This document shows, piece by piece, positions 28,517-38,726 of a stretch of 64,000 bases of DNA. Each line of letters starts with the position of its first letter. Position 1 is the first letter of the stretch. The notes beneath the pieces are model-generated. The model had not been told where the DNA came from. It did no database searches and saw nothing but the letters and a program-made list of their open reading frames with translations. The stretch covers positions 20,176 to 84,175 of the forward strand of contig NZ_AUIK01000035.1 in assembly GCF_000423665.1 (NCBI RefSeq), read 5' to 3'. Source of the stretch: Solirubrobacter soli DSM 22325. GTDB lineage: Bacteria; Actinomycetota; Thermoleophilia; Solirubrobacterales; Solirubrobacteraceae. The translations under genes and the position numbers were made by a program.

Positions 28517-30059
28517 ACGTGCCGAGCGCGAACGGGTACGACGCGTCCGCGCGGACCCGCGCGCGCACCGGGAACGTCGTCCCGGCGGCGCGGAACGAGA
28601 AGCGATAGCGGTAGCTGAACGCGCCCTTCGCGTTCGTCCGCACGGTCCGGAACGTCCGCCACGTGCCGCGCTCGAAGGCCTGCAACTCGACGACCTTGCC
28701 GTTGAGCGGGACGTAGCCGTGCAGCAGCCGGCCGCTGAACCGCACGCGTGAGCCCGAGCGGATCGTGCGCCGGTCGGCGCCGAAGCGCAGCGTGGCGCGC
28801 ACAGCGACGTTGAGCGGCTTCGAGCACGCGTAGCTGAGCTGGCCGGGCACGCGCGCGGCGAAACGCAAGGTGCGCGACGGGCCGGCGGGCACGCGGTAGC
28901 TGAACCGGCCCGCGGCGTCCGTCGCCAGCGGCTTGGCGAGGAAGCGCGGCGCGGCCCCGGCGCGGCGCACCAGGCTGTAGACGGACACTTGGGTTCCGGC
29001 GGGCACGCCGCCGAGCGACCCGCGGACGGTCAGCTTCCCGCCGTAGCCGATCGTGCCGCGCTTGCGGTCGAACGCGACCGCGAACGCCGGCGACTCCACG
29101 GCGGCGCAGCTCGACGGCGTGTTGACCGTCGTGATGATGAACGGCGCCGAGGCCGTGACGTTCACCCCGGTCGCGTCGTTGATCAGCACCCGCACCGTGT
29201 GCGCCCCGTCCGCGAGCGTCGCGGTGTCGATGTCCAGCGTGCCGCTCGCCTGGAGCTTGCACGGGACGATCGCGGTGTACGGCGGCGCGCATCCCAGCTC
29301 CTTCGTCACCGCGGGCTGTCCATCCACCTCGAGCACGGCCTTCTGCACGCCCGAGCCCGTGTCCGCGGCCGAGAACGCGATGCTCTGCGCACCGGTCAGC
29401 GGGACCGGCGTCGTCAGCGACCCGGAGGGCGGCGTGACGAACTGCGGCAGGCTCGTGTCGTTGAGGCTGATCGCGGCGCGAAAGATGCGGAACGCGGCGG
29501 TCTCGGGCGTCTGGACGGCCGGGCAGGGATCGTTGCCGCCGGTGCAGGAGACCTCGAGCGACAAGGTCTTGAAGCCCTTCAGGTCGGGCCTGGCGATCAG
29601 GGTCCCGTCGCCGAGCGGCGACCCCGTGCCGAGCTCCGAGCAGGGGACGTCGAGGTCGGCGTTGCAGAACTCGACCTGCAGGCCGCCGGCCGGGGACGAC
29701 GGATCGTCGAAGTACATGACGTACGCCGTGATCGACTGTCCCGTTCGCGGGCCGACCCGCGCCCCGCGCCACATCCGCATGCTCGCGATCGTGGTGTCGC
29801 TCGGCGCCTCGAAGACCCAGCGCGCCGTCGCGTCCTGCGGCTGGGCGACGCGCCCGTCGAGGTATCCGTGGAGCCCGTTCCCGCTCGCGCACTCGTTGAC
29901 GGCCTGGGTCTGACCGCCGCCCCGGGCGGGGGCCCAGCCGTCGGCGGGCGCGGGCGCCCCGTCGGGCCCGGCGCACGACCACACCTCGTAGGTCGCGGCG
30001 TGCGCGACGGCCGGCGTGAGCGCGAGCAGCGCGGCGATCAGGACCGCAAGCCGGGTCAT
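28488..30059 (-). CDS. Secreted multi-domain beta-sandwich protein, paralogue B
   Basis: 523 residues, exported by a signal peptide (MTRLAVLIAALLALTPAVAHA). The mature start ATYEVWSCAGPDGAP matches a Cys-containing surface-protein opening seen in the neighbour. A lectin- or LamG-like beta domain (about 30-190) is followed by Ig-like segments: AFSAADTGSGVQKAVLEVDG, a Cys-stabilised stretch, and two carboxypeptidase-regulatory or bacterial Ig-type repeats (TIGYGGKLTVRGSL; RTIRSGSRVRFSGRL). The C-terminal 80 residues (AFSYRYRFSFRAAGTTFPVR to KRVRVRVR) are almost identical to the upstream paralogue. ATG 30059 shares ATGA with that gene. Likely a cell-surface protein; ligand unknown. Confidence 0.8.
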   Translation of the reverse strand: MTRLAVLIAALLALTPAVAHAATYEVWSCAGPDGAPAPADGWAPARGGGQTQAVNECASGNGLHGYLDGRVAQPQDATARWVFEAPSDTTIASMRMWRGARVGPRTGQSITAYVMYFDDPSSPAGGLQVEFCNADLDVPCSELGTGSPLGDGTLIARPDLKGFKTLSLEVSCTGGNDPCPAVQTPETAAFRIFRAAISLNDTSLPQFVTPPSGSLTTPVPLTGAQSIAFSAADTGSGVQKAVLEVDGQPAVTKELGCAPPYTAIVPCKLQASGTLDIDTATLADGAHTVRVLINDATGVNVTASAPFIITTVNTPSSCAAVESPAFAVAFDRKRGTIGYGGKLTVRGSLGGVPAGTQVSVYSLVRRAGAAPRFLAKPLATDAAGRFSYRVPAGPSRTLRFAARVPGQLSYACSKPLNVAVRATLRFGADRRTIRSGSRVRFSGRLLHGYVPLNGKVVELQAFERGTWRTFRTVRTNAKGAFSYRYRFSFRAAGTTFPVRARVRADASYPFALGTSKRVRVRVR

Positions 30060-31618
30060 CGCACGCGCACCCTGACACGCTTCGACGTGCCGAGGGCGAA
30101 CGGGTAGGAGTCGTCGTGGCGGACGCGCACGCGGACGGGGAACGTCGTCCCCGCGGCGCGGAACGAGAACCGGTAGCGGTAGGAGAACGCGCCCTTCGCG
30201 TTCGTCCGCAGCGTCGTGATGCTGCGCCACCGCCCGCGCTCGTACGCCTGCAGCTCGACCAGCTTGCCGCCCTTGGGCACGTACCCGCCGCGCAGTTGGC
30301 CGCGGAAGCGCACGCGCTGACCGGAACGGATCGTGCGCGGCGAGGCCTTCAGCGTGCTGCGCGCCTTGACGGCGACGTTGAGCACCTTCGAGCAGCCGAA
30401 GGTCGCGCCCGCCTGGACGCCGAACCGCAGGCTGCGCGACGGGCCGGGCGGGACCTTGTAGGTGAACTTGCCCGCGGCGTCGGCGGTGATCGGCGTGCGC
30501 CCGAGCTTCTCGGCCGCCCCGTCGCGGGCGACGCGGCTGAAGACCCGGACCTGCGCGCCGGGTGACGCCTGGCCGACGACGTTGAGCTTGCCGCCGTAGG
30601 CGATGGTCGGGTGCTTGCGGTCCAACGCCACCGCCGGGCCGCTCGCGTCAGGTCCGCAGGTCGTCGGCGCGTTGACCGTGGTGATCGTGAACGGCCCGAA
30701 CGCGGCGACATTGCTCTCGGTCGCGTCGAGGGCGAGCACGCGCACGCTGTGGGTGCCGTCGGCCACGGTCGCGGTGTCGAACGCCAGCGAGCCGCTGGAC
30801 GCCGCCTTGCACGGGACGACCGTCGTGAACGGCGGCGTACAGATCTCCTGCTGGGCCAGCGTGTGCCCGTCGACCTCGAGCTCGAAGCGCCGGATGCCGC
30901 TGCCGACGTCGCTCGCCGAGAACGAGACCCCCTGCGACCCGGACAACACGCCCCCTGCGTTGAGCGACCCGGACGGCGGCGAGGTGAAGATCGGGTCCGC
31001 ATCGTCCTGCAGCGTCACCACGCTGCGGTACATGCGGAAGGACACGGCATCGGGATCGGTCCCCGTCTCGGCGGCGCAGACGGTCCCGGCGGACCCGCCG
31101 CAGCCCGCGTTGAGGTACAGGTCGCGGACGTCGGCCAGGTTGGACTCGCCGACCAGATTCGCCGCCCCGAACCGATTGGCGGGGTCGCCGAGTCCCCGGC
31201 ACTGCCAGCCGGGACAGTTCTCGGAACCCACGACGTACGCGCCGACATAGGCGTTGGTCTGACGCGCCATGTAGTACACCGGCGACGCGTTGCCGGTGTT
31301 CGGCTCCACCCGCGCCGCCCGCCACAGCCGGTAGGCGACGATCTTCAGCGACGCGGGCACCTGGAAGTGCCAGACGACGTTCTCCGCGTTCGCGGTGTGC
31401 GCGACCGCCCCGTTGAGGCCGGCGTACAACCCGTTGCCGCCCGGGCAGTCGTTCGAAGGACTGGAGAACTCGCCGTGCCCCTCGGACCGCCAGCCGTCGA
31501 TCCCCGCCGGCTTGCCGTCGGGGTCCGCGCAGGACCAGACGTCGTACGTGCCGGCGTGCGCGGGCGTGCACAAGAGCAGCAACAGCCCGACGACCAGCAT
31601 CCCTGCACGGCGCACCAC
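30056..31618 (-). CDS. Secreted multi-domain beta-sandwich protein, paralogue A
   Basis: 520 residues with signal peptide MVRRAGMLVVGLLLLLCTPA and mature start GTYDVWSCADPDGKP. Domain order equals that of the co-translated downstream gene: N-terminal Cys-rich beta domain, SFSASDVGSGIRRFELEVDG Ig-like part, TIAYGGKLNVVGQ and RTIRSGQRVRFRGQL repeats, and the same basic C-terminal end KRVRVRVR. Identity is high in the last quarter and low in the N-terminal domain, so the pair probably arose by tandem duplication with diverged binding domains. GTG 31618 is used; ATG 31600 would remove the basic signal-peptide head. Confidence 0.8.
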   Translation of the reverse strand: MVRRAGMLVVGLLLLLCTPAHAGTYDVWSCADPDGKPAGIDGWRSEGHGEFSSPSNDCPGGNGLYAGLNGAVAHTANAENVVWHFQVPASLKIVAYRLWRAARVEPNTGNASPVYYMARQTNAYVGAYVVGSENCPGWQCRGLGDPANRFGAANLVGESNLADVRDLYLNAGCGGSAGTVCAAETGTDPDAVSFRMYRSVVTLQDDADPIFTSPPSGSLNAGGVLSGSQGVSFSASDVGSGIRRFELEVDGHTLAQQEICTPPFTTVVPCKAASSGSLAFDTATVADGTHSVRVLALDATESNVAAFGPFTITTVNAPTTCGPDASGPAVALDRKHPTIAYGGKLNVVGQASPGAQVRVFSRVARDGAAEKLGRTPITADAAGKFTYKVPPGPSRSLRFGVQAGATFGCSKVLNVAVKARSTLKASPRTIRSGQRVRFRGQLRGGYVPKGGKLVELQAYERGRWRSITTLRTNAKGAFSYRYRFSFRAAGTTFPVRVRVRHDDSYPFALGTSKRVRVRVR

Positions 31619-31635
31619 GTTCGGGAAGATAGCGC

Positions 31636-31655
31636 GGGTGGAGTCGAGTCCACCC
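31636..31655. promoter_or_regulatory. Inverted repeat between divergent secreted-protein genes
   Basis: GGGTGGA (31636-31642) pairs perfectly with TCCACCC (31649-31655) around GTCGAG, in the 83-base gap between the divergent paralogue and 31702 genes; a second CCACC/GGTGG pair overlaps its right arm. An operator shared by both promoters is possible. TAGCGT at 31688-31693, eight bases before ATG 31702, is the likely -10 of the plus-strand gene. Confidence 0.4.
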
Positions 31656-31701
31656 CATTGGTGGGAGGAACGCTCATCGGCCGCCCGTAGCGTCGGAGCT
31701 C

Positions 31702-32328
31702 ATGATTCGCTCCCTCTTCGCCTTCGGCTCGCTGATCGCCGTCCTCGTCGTCGCCGCGCCCGCGCAGGCCGCCGCGCCGTCCTGTCAGCGCGCCGGCGCC
31801 AAGCTGTTGGCCGCGTCCGGGAACGCCCGCGTGGTGTCGGTCAAGGAGAAGGCCCAGAACTCCGAGACGCGGCGCGACCGTATCTACGGCTGCTGGACCA
31901 CCACCGGGCGGCGCTTCACGCTGTTCCTGGCGCGCGACTTCGGCCTCGATCTGATCGAGCGCGACCACATCGAGATCGTCGACGGGCGCTACATCGGCGT
32001 GATCCGGTCGTTCGAGGGCGGCGTCAGCGAGTCGCAGACCGCTGCGACGTGGGATGCGTCCAAGCACGTCGCGCTGCGCAACTCCAAGCCGTGCGACGAG
32101 GTCTCCACCGGTGACTTCAGCGGCGTCGACGACGCCGTGTTCTATCGCGGCGGCGGCATGGCGTACTCGTGCAACGGCAGCCTGCGCCTGACCGACGGCA
32201 AGGGCGATCGCGAGGTCGAGCCGCCGGGCGCCAAGGTCGCCCACCTCGCCGTCTCGGCCAACTCGCACGACTTCATCCCGCAGCTCTTCTACGTCGCCGA
32301 TACGACGCCGAAGACGATCGCGCTCTGA
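31702..32328 (+). CDS. Secreted hypothetical protein
   Basis: 208 residues that I do not recognise. A signal peptide (MIRSLFAFGSLIAVLVVAAP, cleavage near AQA) is followed by a mixed alpha/beta mature part with four Cys that could form two disulfides (PSCQRAG, IYGCWTTTG, SKPCDEV, YSCNGSL). Repeating short beta stretches (RYIGVIRSF, HVALRNSK, AYSCNGSLRL, LFYVADT) suggest a small beta-propeller- or lectin-like fold. ATG 31702 is probably leaderless. It is followed after 13 bases by another secreted protein gene on the same strand. Confidence 0.7.
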   Translation: MIRSLFAFGSLIAVLVVAAPAQAAAPSCQRAGAKLLAASGNARVVSVKEKAQNSETRRDRIYGCWTTTGRRFTLFLARDFGLDLIERDHIEIVDGRYIGVIRSFEGGVSESQTAATWDASKHVALRNSKPCDEVSTGDFSGVDDAVFYRGGGMAYSCNGSLRLTDGKGDREVEPPGAKVAHLAVSANSHDFIPQLFYVADTTPKTIAL

Positions 32329-32341
32329 GACACTGCGCCGC

Positions 32342-33412
32342 ATGTTGCGCTGGGGCCTGTCGATCCTGCTCATGACGATCGCGCTGGCCGCGCCGGCGCA
32401 GGCGCTGCCGCCGGACCCGCCGCCCGCGCCGCTCACGCCGGCGGACGGGGCGTCGGTGCCGGTCGACCCGAACGGCATCGGAGTGACCTTCGGCTGCCCG
32501 GTCTACACGAGCTATCAGGCGGGCGAGTTCCCGCTCTACGGCGGGCCGAAGGACTACGGGCTGTCGATGGCGACCACGCCGGCGATCGGCGCGGACGGGC
32601 GGCTGGCGAATCCGGTCGCGCTCGTCAGTGGCGGGTCGGCCACGCCGCCCGGCGGCGACCAGTGCAGCTGGGTGCTCGCCGCGGGCGGGTCACAGCGCCC
32701 GCAGGAGACGCCGGGGACCTACTACTGGCAGGTGTGGCGCATCTGCACCGGCTGCGCGAGCGGCTACGAGGTGGGGCCGGTGCGGACGCTCACGCTGACC
32801 GCCGACGCGCAGCTGACGGTGAAGCCGCCGAGAACGGTCTACGCCGGCTACCCGTTCATCCTCGCCGTCAGCACGACGGGCGTGCCGAACTTCACCGCGC
32901 TGACGGTGGTGCGCGGGAGCGCGACCGTCGGCTCGGGCACGGTCACGAGCGACAGCGCCTCGCCGACGGTCACCCTGTCGGGCTCGGGGAAGATCCACGC
33001 CGCGGTCACGATCGGCTCGCAGACGGTCGCCAGCCCCGAGGTCGACGTCAAGGTGACCAAGCCCCGCACCTGGAAGACGAAGGCGTCCGACGACGGCAGC
33101 TACAAGGGCACGCGCTCGGCGAAGCTCAAGGTGGCCAAGAAGGGCAAGGAGATCCGCAACCTGAGCGTGAGCGTCGCGATGCTGTGCCCGACGCCGGGCA
33201 TGGTGGGCCAGTTCACCACGCAGATCGGGACGGCTGCGGTGGCCAAGGCCAAGGTCGCGCCTGACGGCTCGTTCGTGGGCGTCGCCACGGCCACGGACAC
33301 GTCGGTGCGGGTCAGTGGGCGACTGCGGGCGAGGAAGCTGAGCGGCGGCGTGGCCGAGTTGTCGGTCGGCACCTGCTCGGGCACGGCGAAGTTCACCGCC
33401 AAGAGGGGGTAG
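32342..33412 (+). CDS. Secreted hypothetical protein with Ig-like domains
   Basis: 356 residues. Signal peptide MLRWGLSILLMTIALAAPAQ, then a Pro-rich start (PPDPPPAPLTPADGASVPV) typical of fibronectin/Ig-like modules in envelope proteins. The first module (about 30-145) contains paired Cys (TFGCPVYTSY, GDQCSWVL, RICTGCASGYEVG); the second (about 150-235) is Thr/Val-rich; the last (about 240-356) has a basic start (SAKLKVAKKGKEIRNL) and two Cys. No catalytic motif is seen. Probably an extracellular or wall-associated structural or binding protein. Confidence 0.7.
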   Translation: MLRWGLSILLMTIALAAPAQALPPDPPPAPLTPADGASVPVDPNGIGVTFGCPVYTSYQAGEFPLYGGPKDYGLSMATTPAIGADGRLANPVALVSGGSATPPGGDQCSWVLAAGGSQRPQETPGTYYWQVWRICTGCASGYEVGPVRTLTLTADAQLTVKPPRTVYAGYPFILAVSTTGVPNFTALTVVRGSATVGSGTVTSDSASPTVTLSGSGKIHAAVTIGSQTVASPEVDVKVTKPRTWKTKASDDGSYKGTRSAKLKVAKKGKEIRNLSVSVAMLCPTPGMVGQFTTQIGTAAVAKAKVAPDGSFVGVATATDTSVRVSGRLRARKLSGGVAELSVGTCSGTAKFTAKRG

Positions 33413-33424
33413 GTTGCGGGCGCG

Positions 33425-34441
33425 ATGACCGTCGCGCTGCGCCTTCCCGACCCGTCGGGGACCTACTCCGCCGTCCGCCTGTCCAGCGACGTCTCCGGCG
33501 ACGCCTTCGCGCGCGACGGCGACGACTGGGTGCTCGAGCTCGAGTTGCCGGACGTGCTGCGGCTCGAGTACAAGCTCGAGGTCTCGCACGCCGACGGCGG
33601 GAACGAGTGGATCCTCGACCCCGGCAACCCGAAGCGCACACCGGGCGCGTTCGGCGACAAGTCGGTGCTCGAGCTGCCTGGCTACAAGACGCCGGCGTGG
33701 CTCTCGGCAGCGGGGGTGCCTGGGCATTTCGACGAGCTCGTCATCCGCGGACGCGGACTCGGCTCGCTGGTCGGCATCCGCGTGTGGAGTCCGGATGACG
33801 TCGAGCCCGGGACGCCGCTGCGGCTGCTGCTGGCCAACGACGGCCCCGAGTACGACGCGCTGTCCTCGCTCACCCACTTCAGCGCCGTGAAGATCGCCGC
33901 GGAGGAGCTCCCGCCCCACCGGGTCGCGCTGCTGGCACCGGGGGACCGCAACGAGTGGTACTCGGCGAGCGCCGCCTACTCGCGGGTGCTGGCGCACGAC
34001 ATCGTGCCGGCGCTCCGCGACGCGTTCGGGACGGTCGGCGCGCCGGTGGCGATGGGCGCGAGCCTGGGCGGGCTGGCGATGCTGCACGCGCACCGGCGCT
34101 TCCCGCGCGTGTTCAGCGGGCTCTTCCTGCAGTCCGGCTCGTTCTTCCTCCCGCGCTACGACTCGCAGGAGAGCGGGTTCGGCCGCTACGCGCGGATCAT
34201 CCGGTTCGTCCGCGAGACCGTACGCGACGGGCAATACGCGGTGCCCGTGCCGACCACGCTGACCGTGGGCCGCGCGGAGGAGAACGCACACAACAATCGT
34301 GAAATGGCGCGTGCCCTGGCGGCTCAGGGGTACGACGTGTCCCTGGAGGAGGTCGCTGACATGCACAACTACGTCGGCTGGCGGGACGCTTTTGACCCGC
34401 ACCTGACCGCGCTGCTCCAGCGCGCCTGGAAACCGCGATGA
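33425..34441 (+). CDS. Esterase, enterochelin-esterase (Fes)-like alpha/beta hydrolase
   Basis: 338 residues without signal peptide. An N-terminal beta-sandwich of the early-set type (about 1-90: LRLPDPSGTYSAVRLSSDVS, LEYKLEVSHADGG) precedes an alpha/beta-hydrolase domain of the esterase-D/Fes family, with nucleophile elbow GASLGGLAML (Ser about residue 206) and a His candidate in ADMHNYVGWRDAF. Family members cleave esters such as siderophore trilactones or acyl sugars. It overlaps the next esterase gene by four bases (ATGA) and is the first of a three-gene coupled operon with an ATP-grasp enzyme. The substrate is unknown. Confidence 0.85.
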   Translation: MTVALRLPDPSGTYSAVRLSSDVSGDAFARDGDDWVLELELPDVLRLEYKLEVSHADGGNEWILDPGNPKRTPGAFGDKSVLELPGYKTPAWLSAAGVPGHFDELVIRGRGLGSLVGIRVWSPDDVEPGTPLRLLLANDGPEYDALSSLTHFSAVKIAAEELPPHRVALLAPGDRNEWYSASAAYSRVLAHDIVPALRDAFGTVGAPVAMGASLGGLAMLHAHRRFPRVFSGLFLQSGSFFLPRYDSQESGFGRYARIIRFVRETVRDGQYAVPVPTTLTVGRAEENAHNNREMARALAAQGYDVSLEEVADMHNYVGWRDAFDPHLTALLQRAWKPR

Positions 34442-35175
34442 ACGCCCACCATCACGAGCTCTACTCGCCCGCCATCGGCGCGTCCGGGTCGGTCGCGGCG
34501 TACGGCCACTACGGCCGGCCGGTGCTCGCGTTCCCGTCCGAGGGCGGCAAGGCCTACAACTGGCAGGACAACGGCATGATCGGCGCGCTCAGCGACCTGC
34601 TCAACGCGGGCCGGATCAAGCTCTACTGCGTCGACTCGTTCGACGCCATGTCGTGGTCGAACCAGTCGGTGCCGCTCGAGGAGCGCGCCCGCCAGCACCA
34701 GCGCTACGAATCCTGGATCCTCGACGACGTGGTGCCGTTCATCCACCACGACACCGGCGACGAGATCATCACCACCGGCTGCTCGCTCGGCGCCTTCCAC
34801 GCCGCCAACTTCGCCCTCAAGCGCGCGGACCTGTTCCCGCTCGCCATCTGCATGTCGGGCAACTACGACCCCTCGACCTGGAACGGCTGGGGCGAGCGCG
34901 GCGACGCCGCGTACTTCAACAACCCGCTCGACTACGTCGGGCAGTTCGAAGGCGACCACCTCGACTGGCTCCGCTCGCGGCTCAGCCTGCTGCTGATCTG
35001 CGGTCAGGGCCAGTGGGAGGACACCACGGGGTCGCTGGAGTCCACCAAACGCCTCGCCGGCCTGCTCGCCGAGAAGGGGATCCGCCACGAGCTGGACCTG
35101 TGGGGCTACGACGTCCCGCACGACTGGCACTCGTGGCGCGCCCAGATCGCCCACCATCTCCCGAGGTTCTGCTGA
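34438..35175 (+). CDS. Esterase-D-like alpha/beta hydrolase
   Basis: 245 residues, cytosolic. Nucleophile elbow TGCSLGAFHAAN (Ser about 118), with oxyanion region VLAFPSEGGKAYNW near the N-terminus and candidate acid/His in LLICGQGQWED and YDVPHDWHSWR. It belongs to the same broad fold as the preceding gene but lacks the N-terminal beta-sandwich and is much diverged. ATG start shares ATGA with the upstream gene, and its TGA overlaps the ATG of the ATP-grasp gene (TGATG). Two different hydrolases and one ligase in strict coupling suggest make-and-trim chemistry on one metabolite. Confidence 0.85.
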   Translation: MNAHHHELYSPAIGASGSVAAYGHYGRPVLAFPSEGGKAYNWQDNGMIGALSDLLNAGRIKLYCVDSFDAMSWSNQSVPLEERARQHQRYESWILDDVVPFIHHDTGDEIITTGCSLGAFHAANFALKRADLFPLAICMSGNYDPSTWNGWGERGDAAYFNNPLDYVGQFEGDHLDWLRSRLSLLLICGQGQWEDTTGSLESTKRLAGLLAEKGIRHELDLWGYDVPHDWHSWRAQIAHHLPRFC

Positions 35176-36425
35176 TGTCTTCAGATCACCTGATCGGCCT
35201 GCTGCTGGGCACCGAGGAGGACTGGCCGCGCGCGTTCGAGACCCTGCTGGGGCGGATCGGGCCGGTCAAATGGGACGGCGCGACCCACAATGTGACGTCC
35301 GAGCGGATCACGATCGAGCCGTTCGACCTGCGTGACAAGCCGCGCTACGACCTCGTCGTCGACCGGCTGGCCTGGTGGTACTTCGTCCCGCGCGAGTGGC
35401 TGAAGAAGGTCGCGCTGATGGACGACGTGTACCTCCTGAACTCGCCGTTCACGTTCCAGGCGATGGAGAAGCACGCGGCGTACTGCGCGATGATCCGGCT
35501 CGGGATCAAGGTGCCGCCGACGGTGCTCGTCCCGCACAAGAACCCGCCGGAGAACACGCGCTTCGAGTACACGGCGGCCAAGTACAACCAGCCGTTCGAC
35601 CTCGCCGCGATCGCCGAGAACATCGGCTACCCGCTGTTCATGAAGCCCTATGACGGCGGCCAGTGGGTCGGCGTGACGCGGATCAAGGACCCGGCGCAGC
35701 TGGCCAAGACCTACGACGAGTCCGGCGAGCGGCTGATGCACCTGCAGGCGTCGGTCGAGGGCTTCGACGTGTTCGCGCGGTCGCTGAGCATCGGCGCCGA
35801 GACGATGATCATGGACTTCCGCCCGGACCAGCCGATGCACAACCGCTACGCGGTCTCGCACGACTTCCTGTCGCCGGAGACCGGCGACGAGGTCCTGACG
35901 ATCTCGCGGCTGATCAACGCGTTCTTCCGCTGGGAGTTCAACTCGTGCGAGACGCTCGTGCGCGGGACCGAGGCGCACCCGATCGACTACGCCAACGCGT
36001 CCCCCGACGTCGCGTTGACCTCGCTGCACTACTACTGGCCGTGGGCGATCAGCGCGCTGCTGAAGTGGTCGGTCTTCTGCACCGTGACCGAGCGGCCCGG
36101 CCGCGCGGCGGACTTCGACCCGCACGCCTACTTCGAGATCGGCGACCGAGAGGACCTGACCTACGAGGAGAAGCTGGCCGAGTACCGGACACTCGCCGAC
36201 ATCTACTTCGAGGTCGACAAGTACACGGAGTTCTGCTCGACGGCGTTGAAGCACGTCGACGAGCTGATGCTCGACTGGATCTCGTCGACCGACTTCGACG
36301 GGCTGCTGGTCGAGACCGTCCGCGAGACCTACCCCGAGCACGAGCAGGAGGAGTTCCTCGCGCACTTCCGCGGCCTGCTCGGGATGTGGGCGCACGAGCG
36401 CGGTCGCTCGCTGCAGTCCGTATAA
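35175..36425 (+). CDS. ATP-grasp (RimK-like) ligase
   Basis: 416 residues. The ATP-grasp core is seen in FMKPYDGGQWVGVTRIKD (about 156-173; ATP-binding Lys and Gly-loop), LMHLQASVEGFDVFARSLSI (ATP-contact Glu), and HPIDYANASPDVALTSLHYY (about 271-290; metal-binding Asp/Asn pair). These enzymes activate a carboxylate as acyl-phosphate and join it to an amine, thiol or hydroxyl. The N-terminal 90 residues are a separate domain with Trp-rich WWYFVPREWL, and the C-terminal 130 residues are helical and acidic. ATG 35175 overlaps the esterase stop by one base. Product unknown. Confidence 0.85.
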   Translation: MSSDHLIGLLLGTEEDWPRAFETLLGRIGPVKWDGATHNVTSERITIEPFDLRDKPRYDLVVDRLAWWYFVPREWLKKVALMDDVYLLNSPFTFQAMEKHAAYCAMIRLGIKVPPTVLVPHKNPPENTRFEYTAAKYNQPFDLAAIAENIGYPLFMKPYDGGQWVGVTRIKDPAQLAKTYDESGERLMHLQASVEGFDVFARSLSIGAETMIMDFRPDQPMHNRYAVSHDFLSPETGDEVLTISRLINAFFRWEFNSCETLVRGTEAHPIDYANASPDVALTSLHYYWPWAISALLKWSVFCTVTERPGRAADFDPHAYFEIGDREDLTYEEKLAEYRTLADIYFEVDKYTEFCSTALKHVDELMLDWISSTDFDGLLVETVRETYPEHEQEEFLAHFRGLLGMWAHERGRSLQSV

Positions 36426-36443
36426 GCGCGGCGCCCGAATTTG

Positions 36444-36473
36444 CTCCCGCGGTCCAATGGTGGGCCGCGGGAG
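36444..36473. terminator. Strong hairpin between ATP-grasp and ureA
   Basis: CTCCCGCGGTCC (36444-36455) pairs with GGGCCGCGGGAG (36462-36473) over 12 positions, one of them G-U, closing a six-base loop. It lies 19 bases after the ATP-grasp stop and ends 23 bases before ureA. No U-run follows. It could stop upstream transcription or form a leader structure for the urease mRNA. Confidence 0.5.
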
Positions 36474-36496
36474 GCGGCAATACCGTGGCGCGGGCC

Positions 36497-36799
36497 GTGC
36501 AGCTGACGCCGTCGGACCAGTCGAAGCTCCTGCTCGCCGTCGCGGGGATGGTCGCCCGTGACCGGCTGGACCGGGGCGTGAAGCTCAACCAGCCGGAGGC
36601 GGTGGCGCTGCTGTCGTGCTGGGTGATCGAGCGGGCGCGCGAGGGGCGGTCGGTGGCGGAGCTGATGGCCTCAGGGCGATCGGTGCTCTCGCGTGAGGAC
36701 GTGATGGAGGGGGTCGCGGAGCTCGTGGGCGAGGTGCAGGTGGAGGCGACGTTCCCGGACGGTCGCAAACTGGTGACGCTGCACGAGCCGATTTCATGA
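36497..36799 (+). CDS. ureA: Urease gamma subunit
   Basis: 100 residues, the usual size of UreA. Hallmarks: VQLTPSDQSKLLLAVAGMVA at the N-terminus, VKLNQPEAVALLSCWVIERA (normally LNYPEAVA) and the C-terminal VQVEATFPDGRKLVTLHEPI. The gamma chain is a structural part of the (alpha-beta-gamma)3 urease, which splits urea to ammonia and carbamate in the cytosol. GTG 36497 matches the conserved first residue. ATGA links it to ureB. It is the first gene of ureABCFGD. Confidence 0.97.
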   Translation: MQLTPSDQSKLLLAVAGMVARDRLDRGVKLNQPEAVALLSCWVIERAREGRSVAELMASGRSVLSREDVMEGVAELVGEVQVEATFPDGRKLVTLHEPIS

Positions 36800-37052
36800 T
36801 GGTGCCGGGCGAATTGGTCACCGCTCCCGGCGAGATCGAGCTCAACGCGGGGCGGGAGACGCGGGTGGTGCGGGTGATGAACACCGGCGACCGGCCGATC
36901 CAGGTCGGCTCGCACTTCCCGTTCGCTTCTGCCAACGCCGCGTTGGCGTTCGATCGCTCCGCCGCCGAGGGCTTCCGGCTGGACGTGCCCGCGGGGACGT
37001 CGGTGCGCTTCGAGCCGGGCGCGGAGAAGGACGTCACGCTGGTGGCACGCAA

Positions 37053-37056
<4 letters not shown>
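36796..37056 (+). CDS. ureB: Urease beta subunit, shortened C-terminus
   Basis: 86 residues. Conserved core: MVPGELVTAPGEIELNAGRE, GDRPIQVGSHFPFASANAAL (most homologues have HxHFFEVN here), FDRSAAEGFRLDVPAGTSVR and FEPGAEKDVTLV. The chain stops right after the last conserved beta strand and lacks the usual GGxRxVxGF tail of 15 or more residues. Structural subunit of urease. ATGA overlaps at both ends couple it to ureA and ureC. The changed HFPF motif and missing tail are unusual but the rest is intact. Confidence 0.95.
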
Positions 37057-38726
<1,670 letters not shown>

